This document shows, in pieces, positions 26,145 to 34,166 of a stretch of DNA of 64,000 nucleotides (positions are counted from its first letter, which is position 1; each line of letters begins with the position of its first letter). This DNA comes from Pseudomonas orientalis (GTDB taxonomy: Bacteria > Pseudomonadota > Gammaproteobacteria > Pseudomonadales > Pseudomonadaceae). Both the position numbers and the translations under genes were made by a program. The notes below the pieces were generated by a model. The model was not told where the DNA came from. It saw only the letters and a program-made list of their open reading frames with translations, and ran no database searches. The stretch is from assembly GCF_001439815.1 (NCBI RefSeq), contig NZ_JYLM01000008.1, positions 62,001-126,000 on the forward strand. Reading direction: 5' to 3'.

Positions 26145-27128
26145 TCAAGCTAAACCTGCTAGCCGTCCAGGTTCAAAACCATGTGCATCTAGATGCCAAG
26201 CAAAATACTTGCGATTCTTGCGGCCCCACCCGGCTACCTTTTTTCCTAGTACTGTTTCAACATAGTTCGCGGTAGCTAATGTCATTTCGCGGGAGGGGTG
26301 TTTGACGACCGTGCCGTCTCTCACCGACAAATAGCCATGCTCAAATAGTGGGTCACATCCTAGCCGACACATAGCAATAGCAATGTTTTCTATGTCTAGC
26401 TTTTCTTGGTTGCTACAAGCCGCGCGCTTTTTGATATGTGCTGCTACCAGCAAATGTCGCGGATATTCATTTTGGCAAATACAGCAATGGCTGGTTAGTT
26501 TGTTTTGGAACAAATGGCGGACAATGTATTTGTGCTCCAGACGAGTAGGCCGTGTTGCGGTTCCGTCCGTAAGCTGGGTTTTAATCTCTTGACGGGCCTC
26601 TTCCAGAGTCACTTCGGCCGGCATGAAATCATGGTCCAGATTTGGAAAGTGATCGATGATGGCTGTGCTTTGTGCCTCATCGTATCTGTAGAATGAGCGG
26701 TCATGTGCGCTGCCGATACATGTCTGTATGGCTTTGAAGCGGATCGCATGGTGGCGCACATCGGTGACGAAGTAGATGTTTTCCCACGTGCTTCCGGTGA
26801 CTGCATCTGCCAGCCCCCAAAGTTTCAGGGCTAAATCCCGATTGTGTGTCCGGTGAGTGAAGCAGGCGCTGACAGTGATGACCGTATTTGTATTGAATAT
26901 AACCGTGTCGCCAGTTTCCATAGCCAACCAAGCATTTCTGGTCTTGGGAGATGCAAGTCCCCAAATTGTTAGTTTCCCATCCGGATATGCACGACTTAGC
27001 TGCGAGCGTAATTCCGGATCCAGCAAATCCTGAATATCACTGAATTGCACAGGATTGAGTACTGTGGTTTGCAGATTTTTACGAGCTATTTTGTCCGAGC
27101 AAGGCTGATAGATCACTCGGGCCGTCAT
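26145..27128 (-). CDS. EVE/PUA-like + HNH endonuclease, candidate modified-DNA restriction enzyme
   Basis: The 327-residue protein has two parts. Residues about 48-133 (KLTIWGLAS, MAMETGDTVIF-like, LKLWGLAD, WENIYFVTD) look like an EVE/PUA/ASCH-type barrel that in other proteins reads modified bases. Residues about 210-275 are an HNH-type nuclease with CxxC at 215-218, VAAHIKKRA (His231), an Asn near 248 and CDPLFEHGYLSV at 258-269, as in HNH_2 proteins. Its ATG overlaps the stop of the MazG-like gene. AT content is above the core genome. The target and the role in defence are inference. Confidence 0.72.
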   Translation of the reverse strand: MTARVIYQPCSDKIARKNLQTTVLNPVQFSDIQDLLDPELRSQLSRAYPDGKLTIWGLASPKTRNAWLAMETGDTVIFNTNTVITVSACFTHRTHNRDLALKLWGLADAVTGSTWENIYFVTDVRHHAIRFKAIQTCIGSAHDRSFYRYDEAQSTAIIDHFPNLDHDFMPAEVTLEEARQEIKTQLTDGTATRPTRLEHKYIVRHLFQNKLTSHCCICQNEYPRHLLVAAHIKKRAACSNQEKLDIENIAIAMCRLGCDPLFEHGYLSVRDGTVVKHPSREMTLATANYVETVLGKKVAGWGRKNRKYFAWHLDAHGFEPGRLAGLA

Positions 27129-27484
27129 TCGCTTCTCCTCGAATATTTGACGGCATTGCCTTTAGATTTATCCACAGGATATTTCACTGCGTTCTGTTGA
27201 AGCTTAGAGTTCGCTGCGGCTGTAAGGTTGACGTTAAGACGGTCAGCAAGGCGAAGTAGATAAAGCAGTACGTCCGCCATCTCTTCCTCAATCTCTTGAA
27301 GCGCTTCGCTGGGCAATGCGCCTAACTCACTCTGTTCCGGGGTTAGCCATTGGAAGCGTTCAAGCAGTTCGCCAGCTTCACCAGAGAGGGCCATTGCTAG
27401 ATTTTTTGGCGTATGAAATTTGTCCCAGTCTCGATCGGCGGCAAAGGCGGCCAGCTCTTTCTGAAGAGCTTTCAAAGCGTCCAT
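27125..27484 (-). CDS. MazG-like nucleotide pyrophosphohydrolase (119 aa)
   Basis: A single MazG/dCTPase-like four-helix domain. The metal motif EAGE (Glu36, Glu39) and the second motif EEMAD (Glu68, Asp71) give ExxE-N28-ExxD. Enzymes of this group hydrolyse (d)NTPs to monophosphates; relatives prefer dCTP or modified cytidine triphosphates. It is the first gene of a two-gene unit and overlaps the HNH gene by 4 bp (ATGA), so the proteins are probably made together. The preference here cannot be read from sequence. Confidence 0.82.
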   Translation of the reverse strand: MDALKALQKELAAFAADRDWDKFHTPKNLAMALSGEAGELLERFQWLTPEQSELGALPSEALQEIEEEMADVLLYLLRLADRLNVNLTAAANSKLQQNAVKYPVDKSKGNAVKYSRRSE

Positions 27485-27639
27485 GATGATGAGATCGCAC
27501 TTATGGCTGTAGGATCGTGGACGTTATCTTGTAGGTAAATTCCTGTCTAGGGCGAATAGTCCGAACAAGTACCGTTAGACGTAGGCGCACTGAACGCGCC
27601 CTAAAGAATGTGGTTGCCGTAGGGACTGCGAGGCAGCTT

Positions 27640-27722
27640 CACTTCTCTCAGAGGAACTGAGATGCCAGAAGTTTTAAGACGGAAGATGAAGTCTGAAACC
27701 CTGCTTTAACGGAATTTCAGAC
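27640..27722. other. Hairpin-rich intergenic segment
   Basis: TCTCAG/CTGAGA (27646-27662, loop AGGAA) and GTCTGAAA/TTTCAGAC (27691-27722, 16-base loop) are perfect stems. The first covers a ribosome-site-like GAGGAA. An ATG at 27662 opens a 15-codon frame (MPEVLRRKMKSETLL). The segment could be part of a small RNA or a leader. The rest of 27485-27926 shows no gene. Confidence 0.35.
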
Positions 27723-27723
27723 A

Positions 27724-27749
27724 TTAAAAAGCCGGCTTATGGCCGGCTT
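27724..27749 (-). terminator. Intrinsic terminator
   Basis: AAGCCGGC and GCCGGCTT form a perfect 8-bp stem with a 5-base loop. Read on the minus strand the stem is followed by TTTTTAATG, a proper U-tract. It should end transcripts coming from the S24 repressor gene. Confidence 0.7.
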
Positions 27750-27926
27750 CTCTGTGACTGCCTCAGCTTGTTTTTGACAAACCTCACCAGCCTTCAAATC
27801 GCTCAGCCCACATTGCGTCGGGCTGAATGGTAGGGCATCCGCGGGAACTCCTCCGCATCGCCTGGCAGGGCAATAGCTCAAAACCACCCCCTGCCAAATG
27901 TGCGGCGTATGATACCCACATTCACC

Positions 27927-28703
27927 TCAGTTGCCCACCTCCGGTTCCGGTTCAGCGCCTTCCCAGCCCAGCAGGTGGTCATCCAGCGGGACGGGTGGGC
28001 GGCGGTTGTTGAGGGTGGACCACCAGAATACCCAGCCGACAATCTGGAAGTTCTGCTCGAAGCGTTCGTCGTAGGTGAGGTATTCGTCCGGGTGTTCGCT
28101 GGCGTTGTGGCTGCGCATGCGCAGGCCTCCGCCGGGGCGGTTGTAGAGGTATTTGATGCGCAGCATGCCGTCGTGTTCGACGGCGTAGATTTCGCCGTCG
28201 ATGATTTGGGTGCGGCCTCGGTCGATGGCGAGGGTGGCGCCTTGCTGGATGATGTCGATCATGCTGTTGTCGACCATGTAGGCGCCCACGGCGCGGTCGG
28301 GTTTTACGTTGAGGGTCTGGAGGGTGTGTTGGGTGACGCGGATGCGTTCGGTTGAGGTGAATGTGGGGTGGAGGGGGATTTCCACGTCGTTTGTTTCCGG
28401 ACGGCAGGCGGGGCCTGTGAGGTATTTGCCGATGTCTTCGCGGGTGGGTGCGATCCTTGCGGTAGGACCCTCCAACAGGTAGTTGGCGGGCGGGTGTTTG
28501 GGGCCTTTGCCGTCGCTTAACCAGCGACTGGAGACGCACAGCAGTTCTGCGATCTCGTTGAGTCGGCCCATGGGGACGCCGCGTTTGAACCAGTTGTTCA
28601 CGTGCTGAGGCGTGACGCCGCGGTTCTTGGCGAAGTCGGAGGCGGAAAGATGAACTTCCCGGAGTAGCGCTTTTAAACGATCACCTGATGTATTCATGAA
28701 CAT
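27927..28703 (-). CDS. S24-family (CI/LexA-like) transcriptional repressor
   Basis: The 258-residue protein has an N-terminal helix-turn-helix at about 20-60 (SASDFAKNRGVTPQHVNNWF). Its C-terminal S24 peptidase-like domain has Ser147 in DNSMID and Lys184 in LRIKYLY, the catalytic pair of LexA/CI autocleavage. No Ala-Gly or Cys-Gly cleavage dipeptide occurs in the linker, so self-cleavage is doubtful. A second ATG at 28697 is possible. No phage genes are nearby. Its target operators are unknown. Confidence 0.85.
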   Translation of the reverse strand: MFMNTSGDRLKALLREVHLSASDFAKNRGVTPQHVNNWFKRGVPMGRLNEIAELLCVSSRWLSDGKGPKHPPANYLLEGPTARIAPTREDIGKYLTGPACRPETNDVEIPLHPTFTSTERIRVTQHTLQTLNVKPDRAVGAYMVDNSMIDIIQQGATLAIDRGRTQIIDGEIYAVEHDGMLRIKYLYNRPGGGLRMRSHNASEHPDEYLTYDERFEQNFQIVGWVFWWSTLNNRRPPVPLDDHLLGWEGAEPEPEVGN

Positions 28704-28853
28704 AGAGTTTACTGGCCGGGAAAACCATTCAAATAAACCATGCGTTGATTTGCGCGTGTAGGTTTTTGCTTAGTTGTAGCCTGATTCTTCAGTAGTACTG
28801 GTTAGTTGAACGCCTGAACTTAAACGCTGAACTTGATGTTTAATTTCCCCACA

Positions 28854-28881
28854 AAAAAGCCCCGAATAATCGGGGCTTTTT
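28854..28881. terminator. Bidirectional intrinsic terminator downstream of ppa
   Basis: AAAAAGCCCCGA and TCGGGGCTTTTT make a 12-bp perfect stem with a 4-base loop, giving U-tracts on both strands. It lies 28 bp past the ppa stop codon. Confidence 0.88.
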
Positions 28882-28908
28882 GCTTGCCGTGGCAATGAGG
28901 CGCGGGTA

Positions 28909-29436
28909 TCAGCCTTTGTAGGCGGCAACCGACTTCATGATCTCGGCGCGGGCGGCTTCTGCATCGCCCCAACCGTCGATCTTCACCCATTTGCCTTTTT
29001 CGAGGTCTTTGTAGTTCTCGAAGAAGTGCTTGATCTGTTCCAGCAGCAGGGGCGGCAGGTCGGTGTATTCCTTCACGTCGACGTACAGCTGGGACAGCTT
29101 GTCGTGTGGCACGGCGATGACTTTGGCATCGCCGCCGCCGTCGTCAGTCATGTTCAGGATACCGACCGGACGGGCGCGGATGACCGAACCTGGGGTGACC
29201 GGGTAAGGGGTCACGACCAGCACGTCGAGGGGGTCGCCGTCGTCAGCCAGGGTGTTGGGGATGAAACCGTAGTTGGCCGGGTAGAACATCGGGGTGGCCA
29301 TGAAACGGTCAACGAACAGGCAGTCGCTGTCTTTGTCGATTTCGTATTTGATCGGCGCATGGTTGGCCGGAATTTCGATGGCGACGTAGATGTCGTTCGG
29401 CAGGTCTTTGCCAGCCGGAATCTTGCTGTAGCTCAT
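28909..29436 (-). CDS. ppa: Inorganic pyrophosphatase
   Basis: The soluble family I enzyme hydrolyses pyrophosphate to two phosphates and so drives polymer synthesis. The 175-residue length is normal. The metal signature DDGDPLDVLV is near 65-74, and the active-site Lys/Glu residues lie in IKYEIDKDSD. Monocistronic, with a strong terminator after it. It marks the right edge of the accessory region that starts at xseB. Confidence 0.97.
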   Translation of the reverse strand: MSYSKIPAGKDLPNDIYVAIEIPANHAPIKYEIDKDSDCLFVDRFMATPMFYPANYGFIPNTLADDGDPLDVLVVTPYPVTPGSVIRARPVGILNMTDDGGGDAKVIAVPHDKLSQLYVDVKEYTDLPPLLLEQIKHFFENYKDLEKGKWVKIDGWGDAEAARAEIMKSVAAYKG

Positions 29437-29545
29437 TGGGCGTTGCCCCCGTTAGTTGGCCATAGGACATGGCCGGATTGGCCTAAAAGTGGCGGCGATT
29501 ATAGGCATATTCTGACGCCGATGCCATGCGCCAAGCGTCGTACGG

Positions 29546-30361
29546 TCATTCGCCCTGCGGCTGGTAACGCGGGTCGCCGGCTTGGAGTTGGTTCAGGCGG
29601 GCCAGGGGATCCTGGCGATAAAAGCGGCTGAGTTGGGTGTACACCTGTGGATAACTATTGACCAGCAAGTCCGGGGCACTGAAGAAATATTCGCTGGTGA
29701 CGGCAAAGAATTCCGCCGGGTTTTCCGCGGCGTAGGGGTCGATCTCGGTTTCAGCGTCCGGGTTGGCGTCCAGTTGACGATTGAGGTCGTCAAAAGCGCC
29801 TTGCATCACGCTGGCCCAGTCCTGCACGCGCATGTCGTGGTGCAGCGGTGGCAGGCCGTTGGCGTCGCCGTTGAGCATGTCCAGTTTGTGCGCCAGCTCG
29901 TGGATGACCAGGTTGTAGCCTTCCCATTGGCCACTGGCCAGCACCCCGGGCCAAGCGAGGATCACCGGGCCCTGCTGCCAGGCTTCGCCGCTGTGTTCGC
30001 CGTCCCACTCGTGCTCCACGCCGCTGGCATCGCGATGGCGCTGCGGGCTGAGGAAGTCGTCGGGGTACAACACGATTTCATGGAAACCCTGATACCAGTC
30101 GAGGTCGCCGAGGTTCATCAGCGGCAGTTGCGCCTGGGCGGCGAGCAGCAGCCGTTGTTCCTGGTGCAGTTCGACGCCGGGCAGGGCGGTGAGGTGTTTT
30201 TCGGCGAGGAACAGCACACAGGCTTCGCGCAGCCACTGGTCTTGCTCGGCCGTGATGCCGTCGAGGAAGGTCAGGTGGTGCCGCACTCGCTGCCAGGTGT
30301 CATCGGCAATCGGGTGCTTGGCCAGCAGGCGCCGGCGACGCCAGGCGCTTAAGGACCACAT
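29546..30361 (-). CDS. mtfA: Zinc-dependent peptidase MtfA family
   Basis: MtfA-type peptidases (M90) are cytosolic zinc aminopeptidases; in E. coli MtfA binds the Mlc repressor. HELAHKLD at 154-161 is the HExxH zinc motif, and the Glu of NPAEFFAVTSEYFF, about 60 residues later, is the likely third ligand. I chose the ATG at 30361 (MWSLSAW), 271 residues, over a TTG two codons upstream. The DedA gene stop lies 7 bp before this start. Confidence 0.88.
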   Translation of the reverse strand: MWSLSAWRRRRLLAKHPIADDTWQRVRHHLTFLDGITAEQDQWLREACVLFLAEKHLTALPGVELHQEQRLLLAAQAQLPLMNLGDLDWYQGFHEIVLYPDDFLSPQRHRDASGVEHEWDGEHSGEAWQQGPVILAWPGVLASGQWEGYNLVIHELAHKLDMLNGDANGLPPLHHDMRVQDWASVMQGAFDDLNRQLDANPDAETEIDPYAAENPAEFFAVTSEYFFSAPDLLVNSYPQVYTQLSRFYRQDPLARLNQLQAGDPRYQPQGE

Positions 30362-30367
30362 GGGCAA

Positions 30368-31033
30368 TCAGTGCGGCTTGGCTTCGGAGGAGGTGCGGCC
30401 AAAGCGGCTGCGCACCACGCCGATGATCATCGGCACCAGGGACAGCAGGATGATGAACACCACCAGCAACGACAGGTTCTTCTTGATGAACGGCACGTTG
30501 CCGAAGAAGTAGCCCAGGGTCACCAGGCCGCCGACCCAGAGGATGGTGCCCAGTACGCTGAAACCGAAGAAGCGCGGGTAGGGCATCTTGGCGATGCCGG
30601 CGACGAACGGCGCGAACGTGCGCAGGATCGGCAGGAAGCGCGCCAGGGTCACAGTTTTGCCGCCGTGCTTGTCGTAGAAGTCGTGGGTTTTTTGCAGGTA
30701 GTCGCGTCGGAAGATTTTCGAGTTCGGGTTGCTGAACAAGCGTTCGCCCACCGTTCGCCCTATCACGTAGTTGGTGCTGTCGCCGAGGATGGCCGCCAGC
30801 ATCAGCAGGCCGGCGAGCAACACCGGGTCCATGCCGCCGCCTGCGGCAACGGCACCGGCGATGAACAGCAATGAGTCGCCCGGCAGGAATGGCATGACCA
30901 CCAGGCCGGTCTCGCAGAAAATCACCAGGAACAGAATGGCGTAGATCCACGGACCGTAGTTGGTTACCAGCATGTCGAGGTAAACGTCGAGATGCAGGAT
31001 AAGGTCAAGCGGGTTGAAGTCCATGGATGGCAC
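30368..31033 (-). CDS. DedA-family inner-membrane protein
   Basis: The 221-residue protein has five or six membrane segments. The DedA hallmarks are present: ETGLVVMPFLPGDSLLF near 45-61, a conserved RxxP-type segment in LARFLPILRTFAPFVAGIA near 132-150, and the following GxxG-rich helix. DedA proteins are linked to lipid-carrier recycling and membrane potential, probably as undecaprenyl-phosphate or phospholipid flippases. It lies upstream of mtfA on the same strand. Confidence 0.9.
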   Translation of the reverse strand: MPSMDFNPLDLILHLDVYLDMLVTNYGPWIYAILFLVIFCETGLVVMPFLPGDSLLFIAGAVAAGGGMDPVLLAGLLMLAAILGDSTNYVIGRTVGERLFSNPNSKIFRRDYLQKTHDFYDKHGGKTVTLARFLPILRTFAPFVAGIAKMPYPRFFGFSVLGTILWVGGLVTLGYFFGNVPFIKKNLSLLVVFIILLSLVPMIIGVVRSRFGRTSSEAKPH

Positions 31034-31216
31034 CTGTGTGAATGGCCCGGCTCAGCAGGCCAGTGCGGGAACGGCGGGTAATAAGGCTACACGTGTATGT
31101 CGAGATTCTTACAACCCTGAGAGGTGCGCATTATACGGATTGAATGGTGAAAAGCGTGTGGCTTTTGTAGCGGGGAGTGTCGTGAAAGTGTGAAGCGGTG
31201 GGGCCCGGTTTAAAAG

Positions 31217-31305
31217 TGTGGGAGGGGGCTTGCTTCCGATGGCGGTGGGTCAGGGATAGATTTGTTGACTGACACTGCGCTATCGGGGGCAAGCCCCCTC
31301 CCACA
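31217..31305. repeat. REPIN (TGTGGGAGGGGGCTTGC type)
   Basis: Inverted copies with GTGGGAGGGGGCTTGC arms flank a centre of about 45 bp. The left copy has TTCC in place of CCCC, a degenerate position. It lies between the DedA promoter region and the acetyltransferase stop. Confidence 0.88.
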
Positions 31306-31327
31306 GGGGATTTGCGGTGGTTGGAGG

Positions 31328-31786
31328 TCAGTCCTCGTTGATCGGCAGCACGTAGTTCTTGAATTCGGTGTCTTCGCGAAAGCCGATGGACTCATAGGTC
31401 TTCTGTGCCACGTCATTGTCGCTGCTGGTCGATACCCGCAGCCGCACCGCGTGGGTTTCCTTGGCCATCTTCTTGGCGGTGCGCATCAGGTTGTCGGCCA
31501 CCAGTTGCCGGCGTGCGTCCTCGGCCACGTAGATGTCGTTGAGGATCCACACCCGTTTGAGCGACAGCGAAGAGAAGCTTGGATACAGCTGGCAGAACCC
31601 CAGCAGGCGCTTGTCATCATCATCGGCCAGCGCCAGGTAGATCACCGATTCCTTGCGGCGCAGGCGCTTTTCCAGGAAGGCCCGCGACGAGTCCGGGAAC
31701 GGCAAGGCCCCATAGAATTCGCGGTATTTGACGAACAGCGGGGTGAGCAGGTCCAGGTGTTCCAGGGTCGCTTGAGTGATCCGCAT
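31328..31786 (-). CDS. GNAT-family acetyltransferase
   Basis: The 152-residue protein has a GNAT fold with YVAEDARRQLVADNLMRTAKKMA around residues 90-112, which covers the acetyl-CoA pyrophosphate loop. The loop lacks the textbook RxxGxG/A, having RRQLVA. The C-terminal TYESIGFRED is typical. The start MRITQATLEHLDLL at 31786 fits the family; an upstream ATG at 31867 would add 27 residues. It lies just after eutC on the same strand; the substrate is unknown and it need not belong to the eut pathway. Confidence 0.82.
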   Translation of the reverse strand: MRITQATLEHLDLLTPLFVKYREFYGALPFPDSSRAFLEKRLRRKESVIYLALADDDDKRLLGFCQLYPSFSSLSLKRVWILNDIYVAEDARRQLVADNLMRTAKKMAKETHAVRLRVSTSSDNDVAQKTYESIGFREDTEFKNYVLPINED

Positions 31787-31878
31787 GCCAGGCCTCAACT
31801 TCCAAATGGGGTATGACCACGCGCGCGGCCGTGACGCGATGCTGCCTAACGCCGCGAAAAAGCGCAATCGTGCGGCGA

Positions 31879-32712
31879 TCAGTCTGTAGGTGGGCTGAGC
31901 AGGAAATTGCCTTTCATCAGGTCCGGGTCATCCGATTCAAGGGTCTGCAGTTGCGCCTCATCCTTGAGATTGACCCCCGACAGCTGCCGGCGGCAGGCCT
32001 CGCGCATCAGGTACAGCAGGCGATGGGCCGCCATGCCGTAACTCAGGCCTTCCAGGCGCACATTGGAGATGCAGTTGCGGTAGGCGTCGGTGAGGCCGAC
32101 CTTGGGGTTGTAGGTGAAATACAGCCCCAGGCTGTCCGGCGAACTGAGCCCCGGCCGTTCGCCGATCAGGATCACCACCATTTTGGCGCCGAGCAGTTGC
32201 CCGATCTCGTCGGCCACTGCCACGCGGCCCTGTTCTACCAGGATGACCGGTGACAAGGACCAGCCTTCAGCGTGGGTCTGTTCCTCCAGGCGTGTCAGAA
32301 AGGGCGCGGTGTGTTTATGCACGGCCAGCGCCGACAGGCCATCGGCCACTACGATTGCCAGGTCCATCCCATCTGGATGCGCCGCCGCAAAGTCGCGCAG
32401 GGTCTGGGCCGATTCATCACTCAGCCGGCGTCCAAGATCCGGGCGTTGCAGGTAGGTATGCCGGTCGGGTGCGGCGCTGTGCAGCAACAGGCTATTACGG
32501 CCGCGTTCGGCGAACTGACGGCTGAGCTCTTCATGATCGAAGGGCAGGTGCACTGCGTCCCGCGCCTGGGCATGAGCGAACTGGAAGTCCAGTTGAGCGC
32601 TGGTCGGAATGCTGGTGCCGGTGCGGCCCAGGGCAATGCGCGCCGGGGTCAGTCGGCGCAGTTGCAGCCATGGATTGTCAGGCAGGTCGAGTTGCACAGG
32701 CGGCTCCTTCAT
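31879..32712 (-). CDS. eutC: Ethanolamine ammonia-lyase small subunit
   Basis: EutC is the small subunit of the B12-dependent ammonia-lyase that converts ethanolamine to acetaldehyde and ammonia. The start MKEPPVQLDLPDNPW at 32712 overlaps the eutB stop by 4 bp, as usual, and gives 277 residues. The corrin-contacting region includes LSALAVHKH and VILIGERPGLSSPDSLG near 170-215. The much longer frame upstream is a shadow over eutB. Confidence 0.95.
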   Translation of the reverse strand: MKEPPVQLDLPDNPWLQLRRLTPARIALGRTGTSIPTSAQLDFQFAHAQARDAVHLPFDHEELSRQFAERGRNSLLLHSAAPDRHTYLQRPDLGRRLSDESAQTLRDFAAAHPDGMDLAIVVADGLSALAVHKHTAPFLTRLEEQTHAEGWSLSPVILVEQGRVAVADEIGQLLGAKMVVILIGERPGLSSPDSLGLYFTYNPKVGLTDAYRNCISNVRLEGLSYGMAAHRLLYLMREACRRQLSGVNLKDEAQLQTLESDDPDLMKGNFLLSPPTD

Positions 32713-34103
32713 CCTAAATGCGCCAACGCGTGGCGAAACGCCGGAGGCAGGCTGTTGCCGAAGCGCACCTTGCCGTCTTCCTGGGTAAAGATGCCCATTT
32801 TCGCCAGCCATTGCTCGAACTCCGGCGCCGGTTTCAACCCCAGTGTCTGGCGGGCGTACAGCGCATCGTGGAAGGAGGTGGTCTGGTAATTGAGCATGAT
32901 GTCGTCGGAGCCGGGGATGCCCATGATGAAATTGATCCCGGCCACGCCGAGCAGGGTCAGCAGGGTGTCCATGTCGTCCTGGTCGGCTTCGGCGTGGTTG
33001 GTGTAGCAGATGTCGCAACCCATCGGCACGCCGAGCAACTTGCCGCAGAAGTGGTCTTCGAGACCGGCGCGGATGATCTGTTTGCCGTTGTACAGGTACT
33101 CGGGGCCGATAAAGCCGACCACGGTGTTGACCAGAAACGGTTTGAAATGCCGGGCCACCGCATAGGCGCGGGTTTCACAGGTTTGCTGGTCGACGCCAAA
33201 GTGCGCATTGGCCGACAAGGCGCTGCCCTGGCCGGTTTCGAAATACATCAGGTTCTGGCCCAGCGTGCCGCGATTGAGGCTCAGGCCGGCGTCGTAACCT
33301 TCCTGCAGCAGGCTCAGGCTGATGCCGAAGCTGGCGTTGGCCGCTTCGGTGCCGGCAATCGACTGGAACACCAGGTCCAGCGGCACGCCGCGATTGATCG
33401 CCTCAATGGAGGTGGTGACGTGAGTCAGCACACAGGCCTGGGTGGGGATTTCGTAGCGCTGGATGATGGCGTCGAGCATCTCCAGCATGGCGCAGATCGA
33501 GGCGATGCTGTCGGTGGCCGGGTTGATGCCGATCATGGCGTCGCCGTTGCCGTAGAGCAGGCCGTCGAGAATGCTCGCGGCGATGCCCGCCGGTTCGTCG
33601 GTGGGGTGGTTGGGTTGCAGGCGCGTGGACAGACGCCCGCGCAAGCCCAGGGTGCCGCGAAACTGGGTGACCACGCGGATCTTTTGCGCTACCAGCACCA
33701 GGTCCTGCACGCGCATGATCTTGGACACGGCGGCGGCCATTTCCGGTGTCAGCCCCGGTGCCAATAAACGTAGGGACTGTTCGTCAGCCGCGTCGCTGAG
33801 CAGCCAGTCGCGCAGGCCGCCGACGGTGAGGTGGCTGACCGGCGCAAACGCCTGTCTGTCGTGGGTGTCGATGATCAGCCGGGTGACTTCGTCGGTTTCA
33901 TAGGGGATCAGCACTTCTTCCAGGAAGTGTTTCAACGGCGTATTCGCCAGCGCCATCTGGGCCGCGACCCGTTCGCCATCGTTTTGCGCAGCCACGCCGG
34001 CCAGAAAGTCGCCGGAACGCGCCGGGCTGGCCTTGGCCATCAGATCCTTGAGGCTGTCGAAGCGGTAGGTTTGAGCACCCACCGCGTGGGAAAAGCTTGC
34101 CAT
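32709..34103 (-). CDS. eutB: Ethanolamine ammonia-lyase large subunit
   Basis: EutB forms the TIM-barrel catalytic subunit that binds adenosylcobalamin with EutC. The start at 34103 (MASFSHAVGAQTYRFDSLKD) gives 464 residues, the usual size, and removes 21 unlikely residues read from an earlier ATG. Conserved stretches include LFYGNGDAMIGINPATDS and SADDIMLNYQTTSFHDAL-like GSDDIMLNYQ near the C-terminus. The enzyme needs imported B12, which matters because the local btuB is broken. Genes: eat upstream, eutC downstream. Confidence 0.96.
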   Translation of the reverse strand: MASFSHAVGAQTYRFDSLKDLMAKASPARSGDFLAGVAAQNDGERVAAQMALANTPLKHFLEEVLIPYETDEVTRLIIDTHDRQAFAPVSHLTVGGLRDWLLSDAADEQSLRLLAPGLTPEMAAAVSKIMRVQDLVLVAQKIRVVTQFRGTLGLRGRLSTRLQPNHPTDEPAGIAASILDGLLYGNGDAMIGINPATDSIASICAMLEMLDAIIQRYEIPTQACVLTHVTTSIEAINRGVPLDLVFQSIAGTEAANASFGISLSLLQEGYDAGLSLNRGTLGQNLMYFETGQGSALSANAHFGVDQQTCETRAYAVARHFKPFLVNTVVGFIGPEYLYNGKQIIRAGLEDHFCGKLLGVPMGCDICYTNHAEADQDDMDTLLTLLGVAGINFIMGIPGSDDIMLNYQTTSFHDALYARQTLGLKPAPEFEQWLAKMGIFTQEDGKVRFGNSLPPAFRHALAHLG

Positions 34104-34166
34104 ACAGTGTCTCCTGAGTGACGCGGGCGAACCTGGAAAAGCCGCCCGCGTCGAGGTTTTCGGCAA

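Noticed and set aside
27927..28703. S24 repressor as sign of a prophage
   Set aside because: No integrase, terminase, capsid, tail or lysis genes lie in the window.
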